Shown here: piece by piece, positions 1-8,600 of the stretch | Layout: every line of letters starts with the position of its first letter | Position numbering within the stretch: position 1 is the stretch's first letter | Translations under genes and position numbers: made by a program | The notes under the pieces: model-generated | Seen by the model: only the letters and a program-made list of their open reading frames with translations | Told to the model about the DNA's origin: nothing | The model's database searches: none | NCBI GenBank assembly: GCA_015059715.1 | Contig: SUZV01000001.1 | Span: 1 to 64,000, forward strand | DNA from: Rikenellaceae bacterium | GTDB lineage: Bacteria > Bacteroidota > Bacteroidia > Bacteroidales > Rikenellaceae | DNA: 64,000 nt | Reading direction: 5' to 3'

Positions 1-1
1 A

Positions 2-178
2 ATGCAGAAAATGTGGGCTGGTTACTTCGATGGCAACGAGAAGTCAAAACGTGTGCAAGAAAAATGCGGTTTTAAGTATATGTTCACGAAATGCAACGTG
101 TCATCACAATTGGTTGGTGAGTTGCGTACGGAACACATTACTTGCCTAACAAAGATGGAATGGTTAACAAGTAAGTAA
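2..178 (+). CDS. GNAT-family N-acetyltransferase, C-terminal fragment
   Basis: The open frame enters from the left edge and stops with TAA at 176-178, so only the last 58 codons or so are present. They read MQKMWAGYFDGNEKS then a KCGF segment and end TCLTKMEWLTSK. The pattern of a G-(Y/N)-x-x-N-x-x-S-x-x-x-x-x-K-x-G-F helix-strand pair is typical of the acetyl-CoA-binding end of RimJ/RimL-type acetyltransferases. Substrate cannot be inferred from this piece. The next gene starts 6 bp downstream, which allows co-transcription. Confidence 0.75.
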   Translation: MQKMWAGYFDGNEKSKRVQEKCGFKYMFTKCNVSSQLVGELRTEHITCLTKMEWLTSK

Positions 179-184
179 AAAGCT

Positions 185-1495
185 ATGAAGATAGGACTCT
201 ACATAACATCGCTTGTCGCAGGCATACTACTTCTGGTGGGCTGCAAGGCGGAGAACAAACCTATAGTTGTGACACCTGAAGATAGGCCAAGGCCCACATT
301 CACGATTATGTACTACGCCGTAGGGGGTGGTACGCTCGACGAGGCGATAGAGAGAACCATAACAGACCTTGCCGAGCGAGGTGCAAAGCAAAATATTCGC
401 TTCACAGGGTGCGTAAAGTGGACCAAGGGCTACACATCGGAGCTAAGCGATGGCGAGGGGAGCGTATATCGCTTCATACTCGACAATAGTAGTAGTGCGC
501 TTAAGCTCGACAGGGTGGGCGACAACAACTACGCGCTACACGACCCCGAGAGCATAGCCGACTTTATCCGCTGGAGCAAGGAGGCATCGCCTGCGGACAA
601 CTACATCTTAGTACTGGCAGGTCATGGCAATGGATGGCACCCCGAGGTAGGACTTCTCGGGACACGCGGCACACTGCGCGACACCGATTTAGACCGATAC
701 ATAAGCCTCGAAGAGCTATGCCAGGGCATCGCAGCATCCGACACCCACTTCCGCATGATACAGATGATATCGTGCCTGATGAACACCGTAGAGTACATCA
801 CGCCGCTTGCCGACTACTGCGACTACATCCTTGCGTCGAGCCACATATCTGTTATGTTGTGTACCGAGCTTGCCTTTCTACAGATGTCGCTGAGGGAGAT
901 TGAGAAGCAGAGCAACGAGGCCTTCATCGATGCTATAGGCTGTTATCTCGACAATATAAAGCTCGACATTGAACTTAAGATGCTTAGCGACGAGGTGCTT
1001 GACTTCTCGCTGACCGACACGCGCGAGGTGGCGGCACTAAATGGCGAAATTAAGAGATTAACCGCTATGCTGCTTAGGCTATACGACAAGGCCGATACTG
1101 CCACGATAGCTAAGTGCGAGGAGGAGCTTGCCAAGGCCTACTACTACATAGCAGCACACACATCGGCAGAGGAGATGGCCCAAACGGAGTATCTACGCAT
1201 GGCCTTCACCTACGACATCGTAGATATAGCCAGACGCGCAGCTGTGGCCATTGGCGACAGCGAGAGTAGCGGCATCGCCTCGGCATTGGCCCTACAGGCA
1301 GCGCGCGCGAGGGTGCTAAACTATACCACGACGCTCGACGGGGTCGACGAGGTATACTATGGGGTCACCCTCACGAATGGCGAAAAGTGGGTGGAGAGGG
1401 GCTACGCGGAGGCTGGCTACGAGGATACGAAGTTTGACCAGACGACAGGGTGGAGCCACTTCCTTAAACGCAACAATATAGAGGTAGCGTACTAA
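185..1495 (+). CDS. Secreted clostripain-like (peptidase C11) cysteine protease, lipoprotein
   Basis: 436 aa. The N-terminus is a lipoprotein signal with lipobox LLVGC, putting Cys20 as the lipidated residue, so the protein should be membrane-anchored outside the cytoplasm. The C11 catalytic pair is visible: His147 in LVLAGHGNGW and Cys197 in IQMISCLMN, each after a predicted hydrophobic beta strand, the caspase/gingipain-like arrangement. Known C11 members cleave after Arg or Lys and often self-activate. The rest, about residues 230-436, is helical and acidic and lies where the family's C-terminal domain does. It is a stand-alone gene followed by a hairpin. The substrate is unknown. Confidence 0.85.
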   Translation: MKIGLYITSLVAGILLLVGCKAENKPIVVTPEDRPRPTFTIMYYAVGGGTLDEAIERTITDLAERGAKQNIRFTGCVKWTKGYTSELSDGEGSVYRFILDNSSSALKLDRVGDNNYALHDPESIADFIRWSKEASPADNYILVLAGHGNGWHPEVGLLGTRGTLRDTDLDRYISLEELCQGIAASDTHFRMIQMISCLMNTVEYITPLADYCDYILASSHISVMLCTELAFLQMSLREIEKQSNEAFIDAIGCYLDNIKLDIELKMLSDEVLDFSLTDTREVAALNGEIKRLTAMLLRLYDKADTATIAKCEEELAKAYYYIAAHTSAEEMAQTEYLRMAFTYDIVDIARRAAVAIGDSESSGIASALALQAARARVLNYTTTLDGVDEVYYGVTLTNGEKWVERGYAEAGYEDTKFDQTTGWSHFLKRNNIEVAY

Positions 1496-1532
1496 ATTGA
1501 CCGCACACAAAGCCAAAGCGATATACAAAAGA

Positions 1533-1555
1533 AGTCGGCCCTGGCGAGGCCGACT
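1533..1555 (+). terminator. Stem-loop downstream of the C11 protease gene
   Basis: Perfect 7-bp GC-rich stem GTCGGCC (1534-1540) / GGCCGAC (1548-1554), with one more A-T pair outside it and a 7-nt loop. The following bases are CTCTCTCC rather than a clean T-run, so it may be a weak or Rho-assisted terminator. The remaining 265 bp up to the next gene are AT-rich and hold only the promoter listed next. Confidence 0.5.
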
Positions 1556-1738
1556 CTCTCTCCATACGGAGCACCCAATAAAAACTAAAAAGAATCCTAT
1601 TTACACGCTCCTCACACTCTCTAAGCGAACTTATAATAAGGAGCTGTTTTTCACATTGCAAAGATGGCAGATTTTATCAAAGTATACAATCACTATATTT
1701 AGTGAAAATAGCCCCGTCATAACCCCCTAATTTAGGTA

Positions 1739-1770
1739 TTTGCTTGATTTAGAAATTATGTGTATATTTG
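1739..1770 (+). promoter_or_regulatory. Bacteroidetes-type promoter for the hemerythrin operon
   Basis: TTTG at 1739-1742, 20-bp spacer, TATATTTG at 1763-1770, matching TTTG-N19-21-TAnnTTTG. The expected start of transcription is about 7 bases later, giving a leader of about 45 nt before the ATG at 1821. Confidence 0.8.
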
Positions 1771-1820
1771 CATTATAATAATATAGCAAAGAGAATAAAT
1801 CTGTAAACGATTGATATACA

Positions 1821-2525
1821 ATGAATAACATCATAAAACCATCATATTTCGCAATGTTGTCTCGCGAGATGAAACTTTTTGAGTTAGTCGAGGCCTCACC
1901 ATCACTACTATCGATACTGACGCGCCTCGATATTCGGCTGCCCTTTGGCGACATCTCGATACGCGAGATGTGCCAACGTGAACATCTCGATGTAGAGCTG
2001 TTTATCACCCTCTGTGCGATGCACGTAGACACAAACTACCGCCCCGACACCACAAAGCTTAAGAGCGATATGCTCGGTGGTGTCATCGGCTACCTACGCG
2101 CCTCACACCGCTACTACGCTGAACATATGCTTCCCCACACCTCGGCGCACTTGGAGCGAATACTCGCGCACTGCGACGAGCTGTCGAGCAGCGTGCTACG
2201 TCGCTTCTACGACGACTATACACACTACATCGTCAAGCACTTCAGCGAGGAGGAGAATGCAATATTTACGCCTATCGAGAATCACGACTGCGGTGCTGGC
2301 CGAGCAGATTGCAGCCTCTTCGATATGCCTCATGCAGACATCGACGACCGCTCGAATGATATAGCGTCGCTGATATTTAAGAATCTGCCCGAGGGGGCTC
2401 CCACATCGCTACGATGTGCGATGCTTGAACATATATACGCTCTGCGCGATGACCTACGTCGCCATAGCAATGTCGAGGCGTATCTACTAAAGCCACTGGT
2501 TGAAAAGTATATAAACAGGAAGTAA
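1821..2525 (+). CDS. Hemerythrin-like (RIC/YtfE-type) protein with altered ScdA_N region
   Basis: 234 aa, cytoplasmic. Residues 90-225 carry the spacing of a hemerythrin HHE four-helix bundle with candidate di-iron ligands His96, His135, His140, Glu144, His171, His215 and Glu219. Residues 20-68 resemble the ScdA_N (DUF542) domain of iron-sulfur repair proteins: LVEASPSLLSILTRLDI then SIREMC. The family's usual Cys-Cys pair is replaced by Leu-Pro here. Members of this family handle nitric oxide or oxygen damage to iron centres; that role is inferred. The stop codon overlaps the next gene's start by one base (TAATG), so it is translationally coupled to the LuxR-type regulator. Confidence 0.75.
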   Translation: MNNIIKPSYFAMLSREMKLFELVEASPSLLSILTRLDIRLPFGDISIREMCQREHLDVELFITLCAMHVDTNYRPDTTKLKSDMLGGVIGYLRASHRYYAEHMLPHTSAHLERILAHCDELSSSVLRRFYDDYTHYIVKHFSEEENAIFTPIENHDCGAGRADCSLFDMPHADIDDRSNDIASLIFKNLPEGAPTSLRCAMLEHIYALRDDLRRHSNVEAYLLKPLVEKYINRK

Positions 2526-3097
2526 TGAAACGATATAGGGTTGCGATAGTCGAGCGTTCCGAACTCATCGCCGAGGGCATAAGGGCCATATTAGAATACT
2601 CTGCCTCGATATCTATTATAGGCAGATACGACAACTTAGGCGATGTCGAAGCGTTGGTGCAGAGCGATAGTGTCGATGCTATCGTCATGTCATCGACGTT
2701 AGGGCATCAGCTTGAGACGAGTAGCCTTGTGGGCGCGCTCCCCATTGTCGCACTTCAGTGGTGCGCAACCGAGGAGAGCCTGCTACGCCGATTTAGCAGC
2801 ATAGTGTCGATATATAACTCTGGCGAGGAGATTATCAAGGCGGTGTGCGATGCGTGCGAGCAGCCCCAGGAGCACAACTATAACGATAGCCACGAGCTCT
2901 CGGAGCGTGAGCGCGACGTGCTTATACTCGTAGCTCGCGGCATGACAAACAAGGAGATTGCCGTAGAGCTAAACATCTCGCCCCACACAGTAATGTCGCA
3001 CCGCAAAAATATTGTCCACAAGACAGGTATACGCTCGGTAGCGGGCCTTACCGTATATGCAGTGCTTAACAAACTTATCGACAGCGAACAACTATAA
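2525..3097 (+). CDS. LuxR-type response regulator with degenerate receiver domain
   Basis: 190 aa. Residues 1-120 have the alternating pattern of a CheY-like receiver, but the acidic pair at the N-terminal strand reads IVERSE and the phospho-acceptor strand reads DAIVMSS, with no Asp at the expected end. Phosphorylation is therefore doubtful. Residues 128-190 are a clear LuxR/GerE helix-turn-helix (LSERERDVLILVARGMTNKE, then NISPHTVMSHRKNI). Its coupling to the upstream hemerythrin-like gene suggests that gene's iron centre, rather than a kinase, could supply the signal (inference). Confidence 0.8.
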   Translation: MKRYRVAIVERSELIAEGIRAILEYSASISIIGRYDNLGDVEALVQSDSVDAIVMSSTLGHQLETSSLVGALPIVALQWCATEESLLRRFSSIVSIYNSGEEIIKAVCDACEQPQEHNYNDSHELSERERDVLILVARGMTNKEIAVELNISPHTVMSHRKNIVHKTGIRSVAGLTVYAVLNKLIDSEQL

Positions 3098-3110
3098 TAG
3101 AAATTTCGAT

Positions 3111-3845
3111 ATGAAGACAGAGTTATGTGCCTACTCGGTTGAAGCGTGTATGTGTGCTGCGCGCTTGGGTGTTAATCGTGTGGAGCTGTGCGCCTCGCCT
3201 GCCGAGGGTGGCGTTACGCCATCAGTGGCCACCATCGAGCGCGTTGCAGCCATCAAGGGCCTCGACGTAAGTGTTATGATACGCCCACGTGGTGGCGACT
3301 TTCTCTACTCCGAGGAGGAGTTTCAAACGATGCTCCGCGACATAGCCTATGCACGCAATGCAGGGGCTACGGGCGTAGTCTTTGGCATCCTCACGGCCGA
3401 GGGTGAGGTAGATGTAGAGCGTACACGCATGCTTGTCGAGGCGGCAGAGGGCATGGAGTGTACCTTCCACCGCGCGGTAGATATGACGTGCGATTATGAG
3501 CGTGCCGTAGAGGCCGTCATCGAGGCTGGCTGCTGCCGCATACTGACCTCGGGGGGCTACGACAAGGCTATAGATGGTGTCGAGAATATTAGACGCGCCG
3601 TAGAGATTAGCGGTGGCCGTATCGAGATTATGGCTGGCAGCGGTGTGCTGGCATCAAACGCTGCGACGCTGGCGGCTACGGGTGTCGATGCGCTGCACTT
3701 CAGTGCTAAGCGTATGGTGCCAGGCGGCATGAAGTACCGCAACCCACGCATATCGATGGGTGGCAGCAGTGCCGTAGACGAGTATGCACTACGCAGCGTC
3801 GATGAGGAGGAAGTTAATGAGATACTAAAACTTATAAATGTATGA
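3111..3845 (+). CDS. cutC: CutC family protein
   Basis: 244 aa when started at the ATG of MKTELCAYSVE, 13 bp after the previous stop. The frame is open further upstream, but that part overlaps the regulator gene. The sequence has the CutC TIM-barrel pattern: ELCAS-EGGVTPS near residue 25, MIRPRGGDF near 56, FHRAVDM near 120, ILTSGG near 145 and IMAGSGV near 175. CutC was named for copper tolerance in E. coli, but its biochemical reaction remains uncertain. The stop overlaps the next ATG (ATGA). It forms one operon with the hemerythrin-like and regulator genes. Confidence 0.9.
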   Translation: MKTELCAYSVEACMCAARLGVNRVELCASPAEGGVTPSVATIERVAAIKGLDVSVMIRPRGGDFLYSEEEFQTMLRDIAYARNAGATGVVFGILTAEGEVDVERTRMLVEAAEGMECTFHRAVDMTCDYERAVEAVIEAGCCRILTSGGYDKAIDGVENIRRAVEISGGRIEIMAGSGVLASNAATLAATGVDALHFSAKRMVPGGMKYRNPRISMGGSSAVDEYALRSVDEEEVNEILKLINV

Positions 3846-5095
3846 AACTAAGAGTACTACTATGCTTTCTGGCAGGTGTTGCTACGGCCCTTGCCATAAT
3901 CTTCTGGCCAGGTGACAACAAAGGCTCAGAGTCGTATAACCCCGAGAACGATAAGCAGCTTTGGGAGGCTATCGAGTCATCGCCACGCGCTGATGCGCTG
4001 CGAGAGCTTATAGCCGCAACGCCAGATGCCGAGCTACGCGATATGTGCTTCCTTATTGGCAATATGCCAGCCTCGGACCGCGACGGTATGGACCTTGAAC
4101 TTCTCAAGGAGAATGTATCCTATGCACATAAGGTTCGTGAGCAGTATAGCTGGGCAGAGGCACTCCCCGAGGATATATATCTACGCGACGTGCTCCCCTA
4201 TCACGTTGTTGACGAGGTGCGCGATGCGTGGCGTAAGGAGCTATATGAGCTCTTTGCGCCTGCGGTAGACACCTGCGCAACGATGTACGATGCTGTGTGC
4301 GCCGTTAATCGCAATATCCCACGCCTAACGGGCGTAGACTACAACACCAAGCGCGAGAAGACCAACCAGAGTCCACGCGAATCTATGCGCCAGGGCATGG
4401 CCTCGTGTACAGGCCTAGCGATACTCCTTGTCGATGCCTACCGCGCTGTGGGCATCCCTGCACGCTTTGCTGGCACCGCCTCGTGGCACGACAACCGAGG
4501 CAACCACAGCTGGACCGAGGTGTGGTTAGATGGCCAGTGGCGCGTTACGGAGTACTACTTCCCCTCGAAGCTCGACCACCTATGGTTTATGCCAGATGCC
4601 TCTAAGGCCAATAAGGATGATAGGAGATACGCCATCTACGCTACGCGCTTTGGCGAGGCAGATGACTGGTTCCCTATGGTGTGGGCCGACGAGAGTGAGG
4701 ATACCGACATCGAGGCACTACCACGCACTGTGGGTGCCGAGAATGTCACCACACACTACCAGAAGCTCGCCTATGAGCAGTACACTCGCCATATGGAGGC
4801 TGGTACGCACACCTTTATCCGCATCGCAGGATATAAGGATGCGGCGCATACGGAGCACTCGGACGACCGCGTGGCTATGGGTGTAGATATCTTCTGGGGT
4901 ACGGAGCAGATGGGGGGCGGCCTTACGGCAGGACCTCTGCGCGATATGAACGACCTCTTCTCGGTTTTGGTTGAGAAGAACCGCAGCTACGAATTGCGCT
5001 ACTACGATGCTGCGGGCGAGCTAAAGAGAGTCGCCGTAGAGCTGGGCGAGGAGCCAGTAACGGTAAATATAGCCCTTACCGATAGCAGAAAATAG
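3842..5095 (+). CDS. Transglutaminase-like domain protein, membrane-anchored or secreted
   Basis: 417 aa. Residues 5-21 form one hydrophobic segment that acts as signal or anchor. The transglutaminase-like core lies at about residues 140-260, with the catalytic Cys in GMASCTGLA (about 188) and His in NRGNHSWTEVW (about 222), and an Asp expected in the strand that follows at SKLDHLWF. The last 130 residues look like a beta-rich domain. Such proteins are thiol hydrolases or proteases in bacteria rather than true crosslinkers. It is the last gene of the operon, overlapping cutC by 4 bp, and is followed by a strong terminator at 5191. Substrate unknown. Confidence 0.8.
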   Translation: MKLRVLLCFLAGVATALAIIFWPGDNKGSESYNPENDKQLWEAIESSPRADALRELIAATPDAELRDMCFLIGNMPASDRDGMDLELLKENVSYAHKVREQYSWAEALPEDIYLRDVLPYHVVDEVRDAWRKELYELFAPAVDTCATMYDAVCAVNRNIPRLTGVDYNTKREKTNQSPRESMRQGMASCTGLAILLVDAYRAVGIPARFAGTASWHDNRGNHSWTEVWLDGQWRVTEYYFPSKLDHLWFMPDASKANKDDRRYAIYATRFGEADDWFPMVWADESEDTDIEALPRTVGAENVTTHYQKLAYEQYTRHMEAGTHTFIRIAGYKDAAHTEHSDDRVAMGVDIFWGTEQMGGGLTAGPLRDMNDLFSVLVEKNRSYELRYYDAAGELKRVAVELGEEPVTVNIALTDSRK

Positions 5096-5190
5096 TAAAG
5101 AGGCGATGTTTAAGAGCTATAATATACTCGTTATCAACGTTTTAACAACATCAGGGGGGGGGTAAATCCTCTTCCTAAGCCATGATGCGC

Positions 5191-5237
5191 GATGCAGCGT
5201 AGACTCGTTTATAGGGTCTATGCTGCATCTCTATTTT
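5191..5237 (+). terminator. Intrinsic terminator of the hemerythrin-cutC operon
   Basis: 14-bp stem GATGCAGCGTAGAC (5191-5204) / GTCTATGCTGCATC (5216-5229) with one G-T wobble and an 11-nt loop, followed by TCTATTTTT. Confidence 0.85.
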
Positions 5238-5350
5238 TAGGGAGGTTATAAATTTTGTCGAGGTGATTTTGACGATTATACCAGAATAGCTTCAAAAGCG
5301 ACCGAGATATAGACTCCTGACAACGAAAAACCTATTTACTAATCTATATA
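5236..5350 (+). repeat. Dispersed intergenic repeat, copy 1 (see 21350-21530)
   Basis: This stretch shares an ordered series of blocks with 21350-21530: TATAAATTT, TTGATTTTGA or GTGATTTTGA, TTCAAAAGCGACCGA, then CTATTTACTAATCTAT. The second copy has about 75 bp extra in the middle. The copy ends about 15 bp before a small peptide gene here and in the leader of iorA there. No open frame of note lies in it. Confidence 0.6.
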
Positions 5351-5365
5351 ACACCCATTAAGAGT

Positions 5366-5500
5366 ATGAAGAGAGATATAATAGAGTACACAGCTCCTGA
5401 GGCTGACATTGTCGAGGTCATGGTTGAATGTGGCTTTGACAATAGCTTCTCGGTAGGCGAGTGGGGCGATGGCGGCACCGAGAATGGTGAGGCAGAGTAG
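5366..5500 (+). CDS. 44-aa acidic peptide of unknown function
   Basis: ATG at 5366, TAG at 5498-5500. It begins MKRDIIEYTAPEADIVEVMV, has CGFDNSFSVGEWGDGG in the middle and ends TENGEAE. The pattern of two basic residues, a Tyr-x-x-Pro-Glu segment, a Val-Glu-Val strand and a Gly/Trp/acid tail resembles short unannotated peptides that are common in Bacteroidales, often next to surface lipoproteins. There is no signal peptide. A hairpin follows and then the large M64 lipoprotein gene starts 100 bp downstream. Function unknown. Confidence 0.6.
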   Translation: MKRDIIEYTAPEADIVEVMVECGFDNSFSVGEWGDGGTENGEAE

Positions 5501-5512
5501 AGTGACGATGAA

Positions 5513-5545
5513 ACGGCACTAAGCAGACTGCCGTATTACTCTTTT
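5513..5545 (+). terminator. Stem-loop between the small peptide gene and the M64 lipoprotein gene
   Basis: ACGGCA (5513-5518) / TGCCGT (5529-5534) with a 10-nt loop, followed by ATTACTCTTTTT. It could end the peptide transcript or attenuate read-through into the 1175-aa lipoprotein gene. Confidence 0.55.
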
Positions 5546-5600
5546 TCGTTGCTCGCAACAACACTATATATAGAGAACCAAACAATAATCAAATAACACT

Positions 5601-8600
5601 ATGAAACACAAACTACTATTAACTTTGGGCATCGCCGTTACGGCTCTTGTTGGCTGTAGGCAGGATGTCGATGTCATTGTCCCCGAGGCAACGGCACCTA
5701 AGATTATGGAGATTAAGATTGATGGCACTATCAATCAAGAGAACACCACACGAGTTAACGACAACGGCTTCTGCGATGGCGACGGCGTGGGTATCTATGT
5801 TGTAAATTATCAAAATGGCGTGCCTGGCACTATGCTCGACGAGGGCAACCAGGCAGATAATGTTCGTTATCTCTTTAATGAATCGGAGAACAGGTGGACT
5901 CCCGACTATCCAATCTACTATTATGACAAAGTGACACCTGTTGATATTATAGGCTATTACCCCTATGTTTCAAATATGGATAATGTCAATGCCTACTCTT
6001 TTGAGTTAGCAAAAGACCAATCAACAGATGCTGCCAATGGTCTTATGGGTGGATATGAGGCAAGTGATTTCTTGTGGGGCAAGGCAGAGAATATCTCTCC
6101 TACTGCTGAGCGAGTAAATATCTCCTTCAACCACACAATGTCGGGTGTGCAGGTAGAGCTGACCGAAGGTACAGGCTGGGGCGAGAATGAGTGGAGCGGT
6201 TTAGACAAGCATGTGCTTATTACGAATACAGTCCGCAAAGCCTCAATCGACCTCGCTACGGGTGAAGTAACGCCTATTGGAGAGGTGCCCACAACGGGGA
6301 CCGTACCTGCGGTGAATGGTGATGGCTGGCGAGCAGTTGTTGTTCCTCAAACAGTGGGGGCATCTATAGCATTGCTTAATATCACTGTCGATGGCACACC
6401 CTATATCTTCCGCAAGAGCGAGGCTTTCGAGTATCAGGCAGGCAAGCTCCACAAGTTTGTTGTCAAGGTCTCAAAGAAGGAGCTCTCGGGCGTTGTGTTC
6501 GAACTCGTTGGCGAGGAGATTGTCCCTTGGGAGAGTGAAACTATCACCCACGATGGCACAGCACGCGAGTATGTTGTGATAGATGTCCCTGCAGCATCTA
6601 CTGATGATAGTAGCGCACTAAAAGCTGCTATTGAGGCATCGGGCAAGGACTACACCAAGATTAAGAATCTCAAAGTTACGGGAGAGGTCAATTCCAATGA
6701 TTTCTACTTTATGAGAGATGAAATGAGTGTGTTACAGGCTGTAAATATGAAGGAGGTGACAATCGTAGCAAACCGATTTGGCAACAGTGCAAATGAGATT
6801 CCAGAAGAGGCATTTAATGGAAAAACCACATTGGTGAGATTTGTTTTTCCTGACCACTTGACAAAAATCGGCAATTGGGCCTTTGCGGGAAGTAATCTTA
6901 CTGGTAATATCACAATTCCTAATGGAGTAATTGAGATAGGAACAAATGCCTTGGGCTCAGTATGGCAAGGTACTGGACATGAGGGTCTTCCTATTTACGG
7001 AACATTGACATTACCAAATACATTGAAAATAATTAGAGCATATGCTTTTTATGCTTCTAAATTTGTAGGAGAACTGGTGATTCCATCTTCGGTAGAAGTG
7101 ATTGAGGATTCGGCATTTAAGTCAACGGGGTTTACGGGCAATCTTATCCTACCAGACGGGTTAAAAGAGCTTGGTCCTGAAGCTTTTGATTACTGTCATA
7201 ATCTTAGTGGCTCTTTAACTATTCCTCACAACATAACAATTATTCCAGAAGGTTGTTTTAGATCTTGTAATTTTGGAGGTATGTTAAAATTACATAATGG
7301 CATTACAAATATTCATCATGAAGCTTTCTATGGATGTGGGTTTAGAGGAAATTTAATTTTACCTGATAATCTTATAACACTTGGTAACAACGCTTTTGGA
7401 GACAATCTATTCAGTGGAGAGTTAAAACTTCCTGAATCATTAGCGGTTATTGGGGATTATGCGTTTTCCTCTAATGTGAGGTTATCGGGCACGATAGAGA
7501 TACCTCAAGATGTAACAACTATATCAAGGGGATTATTTGAAGGTTGTTCCCAACTTGAAGGTATAGTTTTCCATAAGAACACGGATAGAATTAATGAAAG
7601 TGCATTTTCTGGCTGTTATCAGTTAAACTCTATTGTTTGTAAGTCTATTGTTCCTCCAACTATTGATGCCTCGGCATTTAGTGGTGTGGCAAAAGACAAC
7701 TTTGTATTGGAGGTCCCTGAATCATCGGTTGCTGATTACACTCTTGCACCAAACTGGAGTGAGTTTAAGCGAATTGCTGCACATAGAGAGTTTTCTATTA
7801 ATCGAAATCTATTTAGAACACTAAATGCTGAGGATAGCAAAACACTCCTTATGCGTGCCGAGAGTGGTGCTGCTTGGAGCGTGGAGAGTTGTCCAGATTG
7901 GGTAACCGTTACTCCATCAAGTGGCGTGGGTAAAACAGAGGTTACGGTTACTGTTAACGAGATGACGGCAGGCTATGTCGGGACTTTTGATGTAGAGGTT
8001 TATGATGGTTGGGGCAGCACAACAACCACTACATACAATGGTCGTGCGGGTGAGGTGGTATTCCTACTCGATGGTAAGGATTATCGCACACGCACAAAGG
8101 TTGAACAGTATGACTATACCTATGGAGATGGCGATGTGATTACTAATCAAACAGCAACCGTAGGTAAAGGTGTAAATATTGTCTTTATGGGTGATTGTTT
8201 CGATGCACAGGATATTGCCACTGGTAAATATCTCAATGGTATGAACGAGGCAATAGAGCACTTCTTTGCAGTAGAACCATACGCCACATACAAAGATTAC
8301 TTTAATGTATATACCGTATTTGGTCTATCCCCCGATAGTGGAATGGGAACAGTAAATACCATTCGTGAGGCGAAGTTTGGTTCGCAGTATATGTTGAATG
8401 AAGGAGTGCAGACAGACGGTTCTGTATGTTTTGAGTATGCCTGCAAGACTCCTACAGTAACTCCCGAAAATATATGTCAAACACCTATCGTGCTGATTGA
8501 GAACTCTTATGAGTATGCCGCTGTAACGCAAATGTGGGACGATGGCTCAGCTATTGCAATGTGTCCAATGAGTATTGATGAGTATCCTTATGATTATCGA

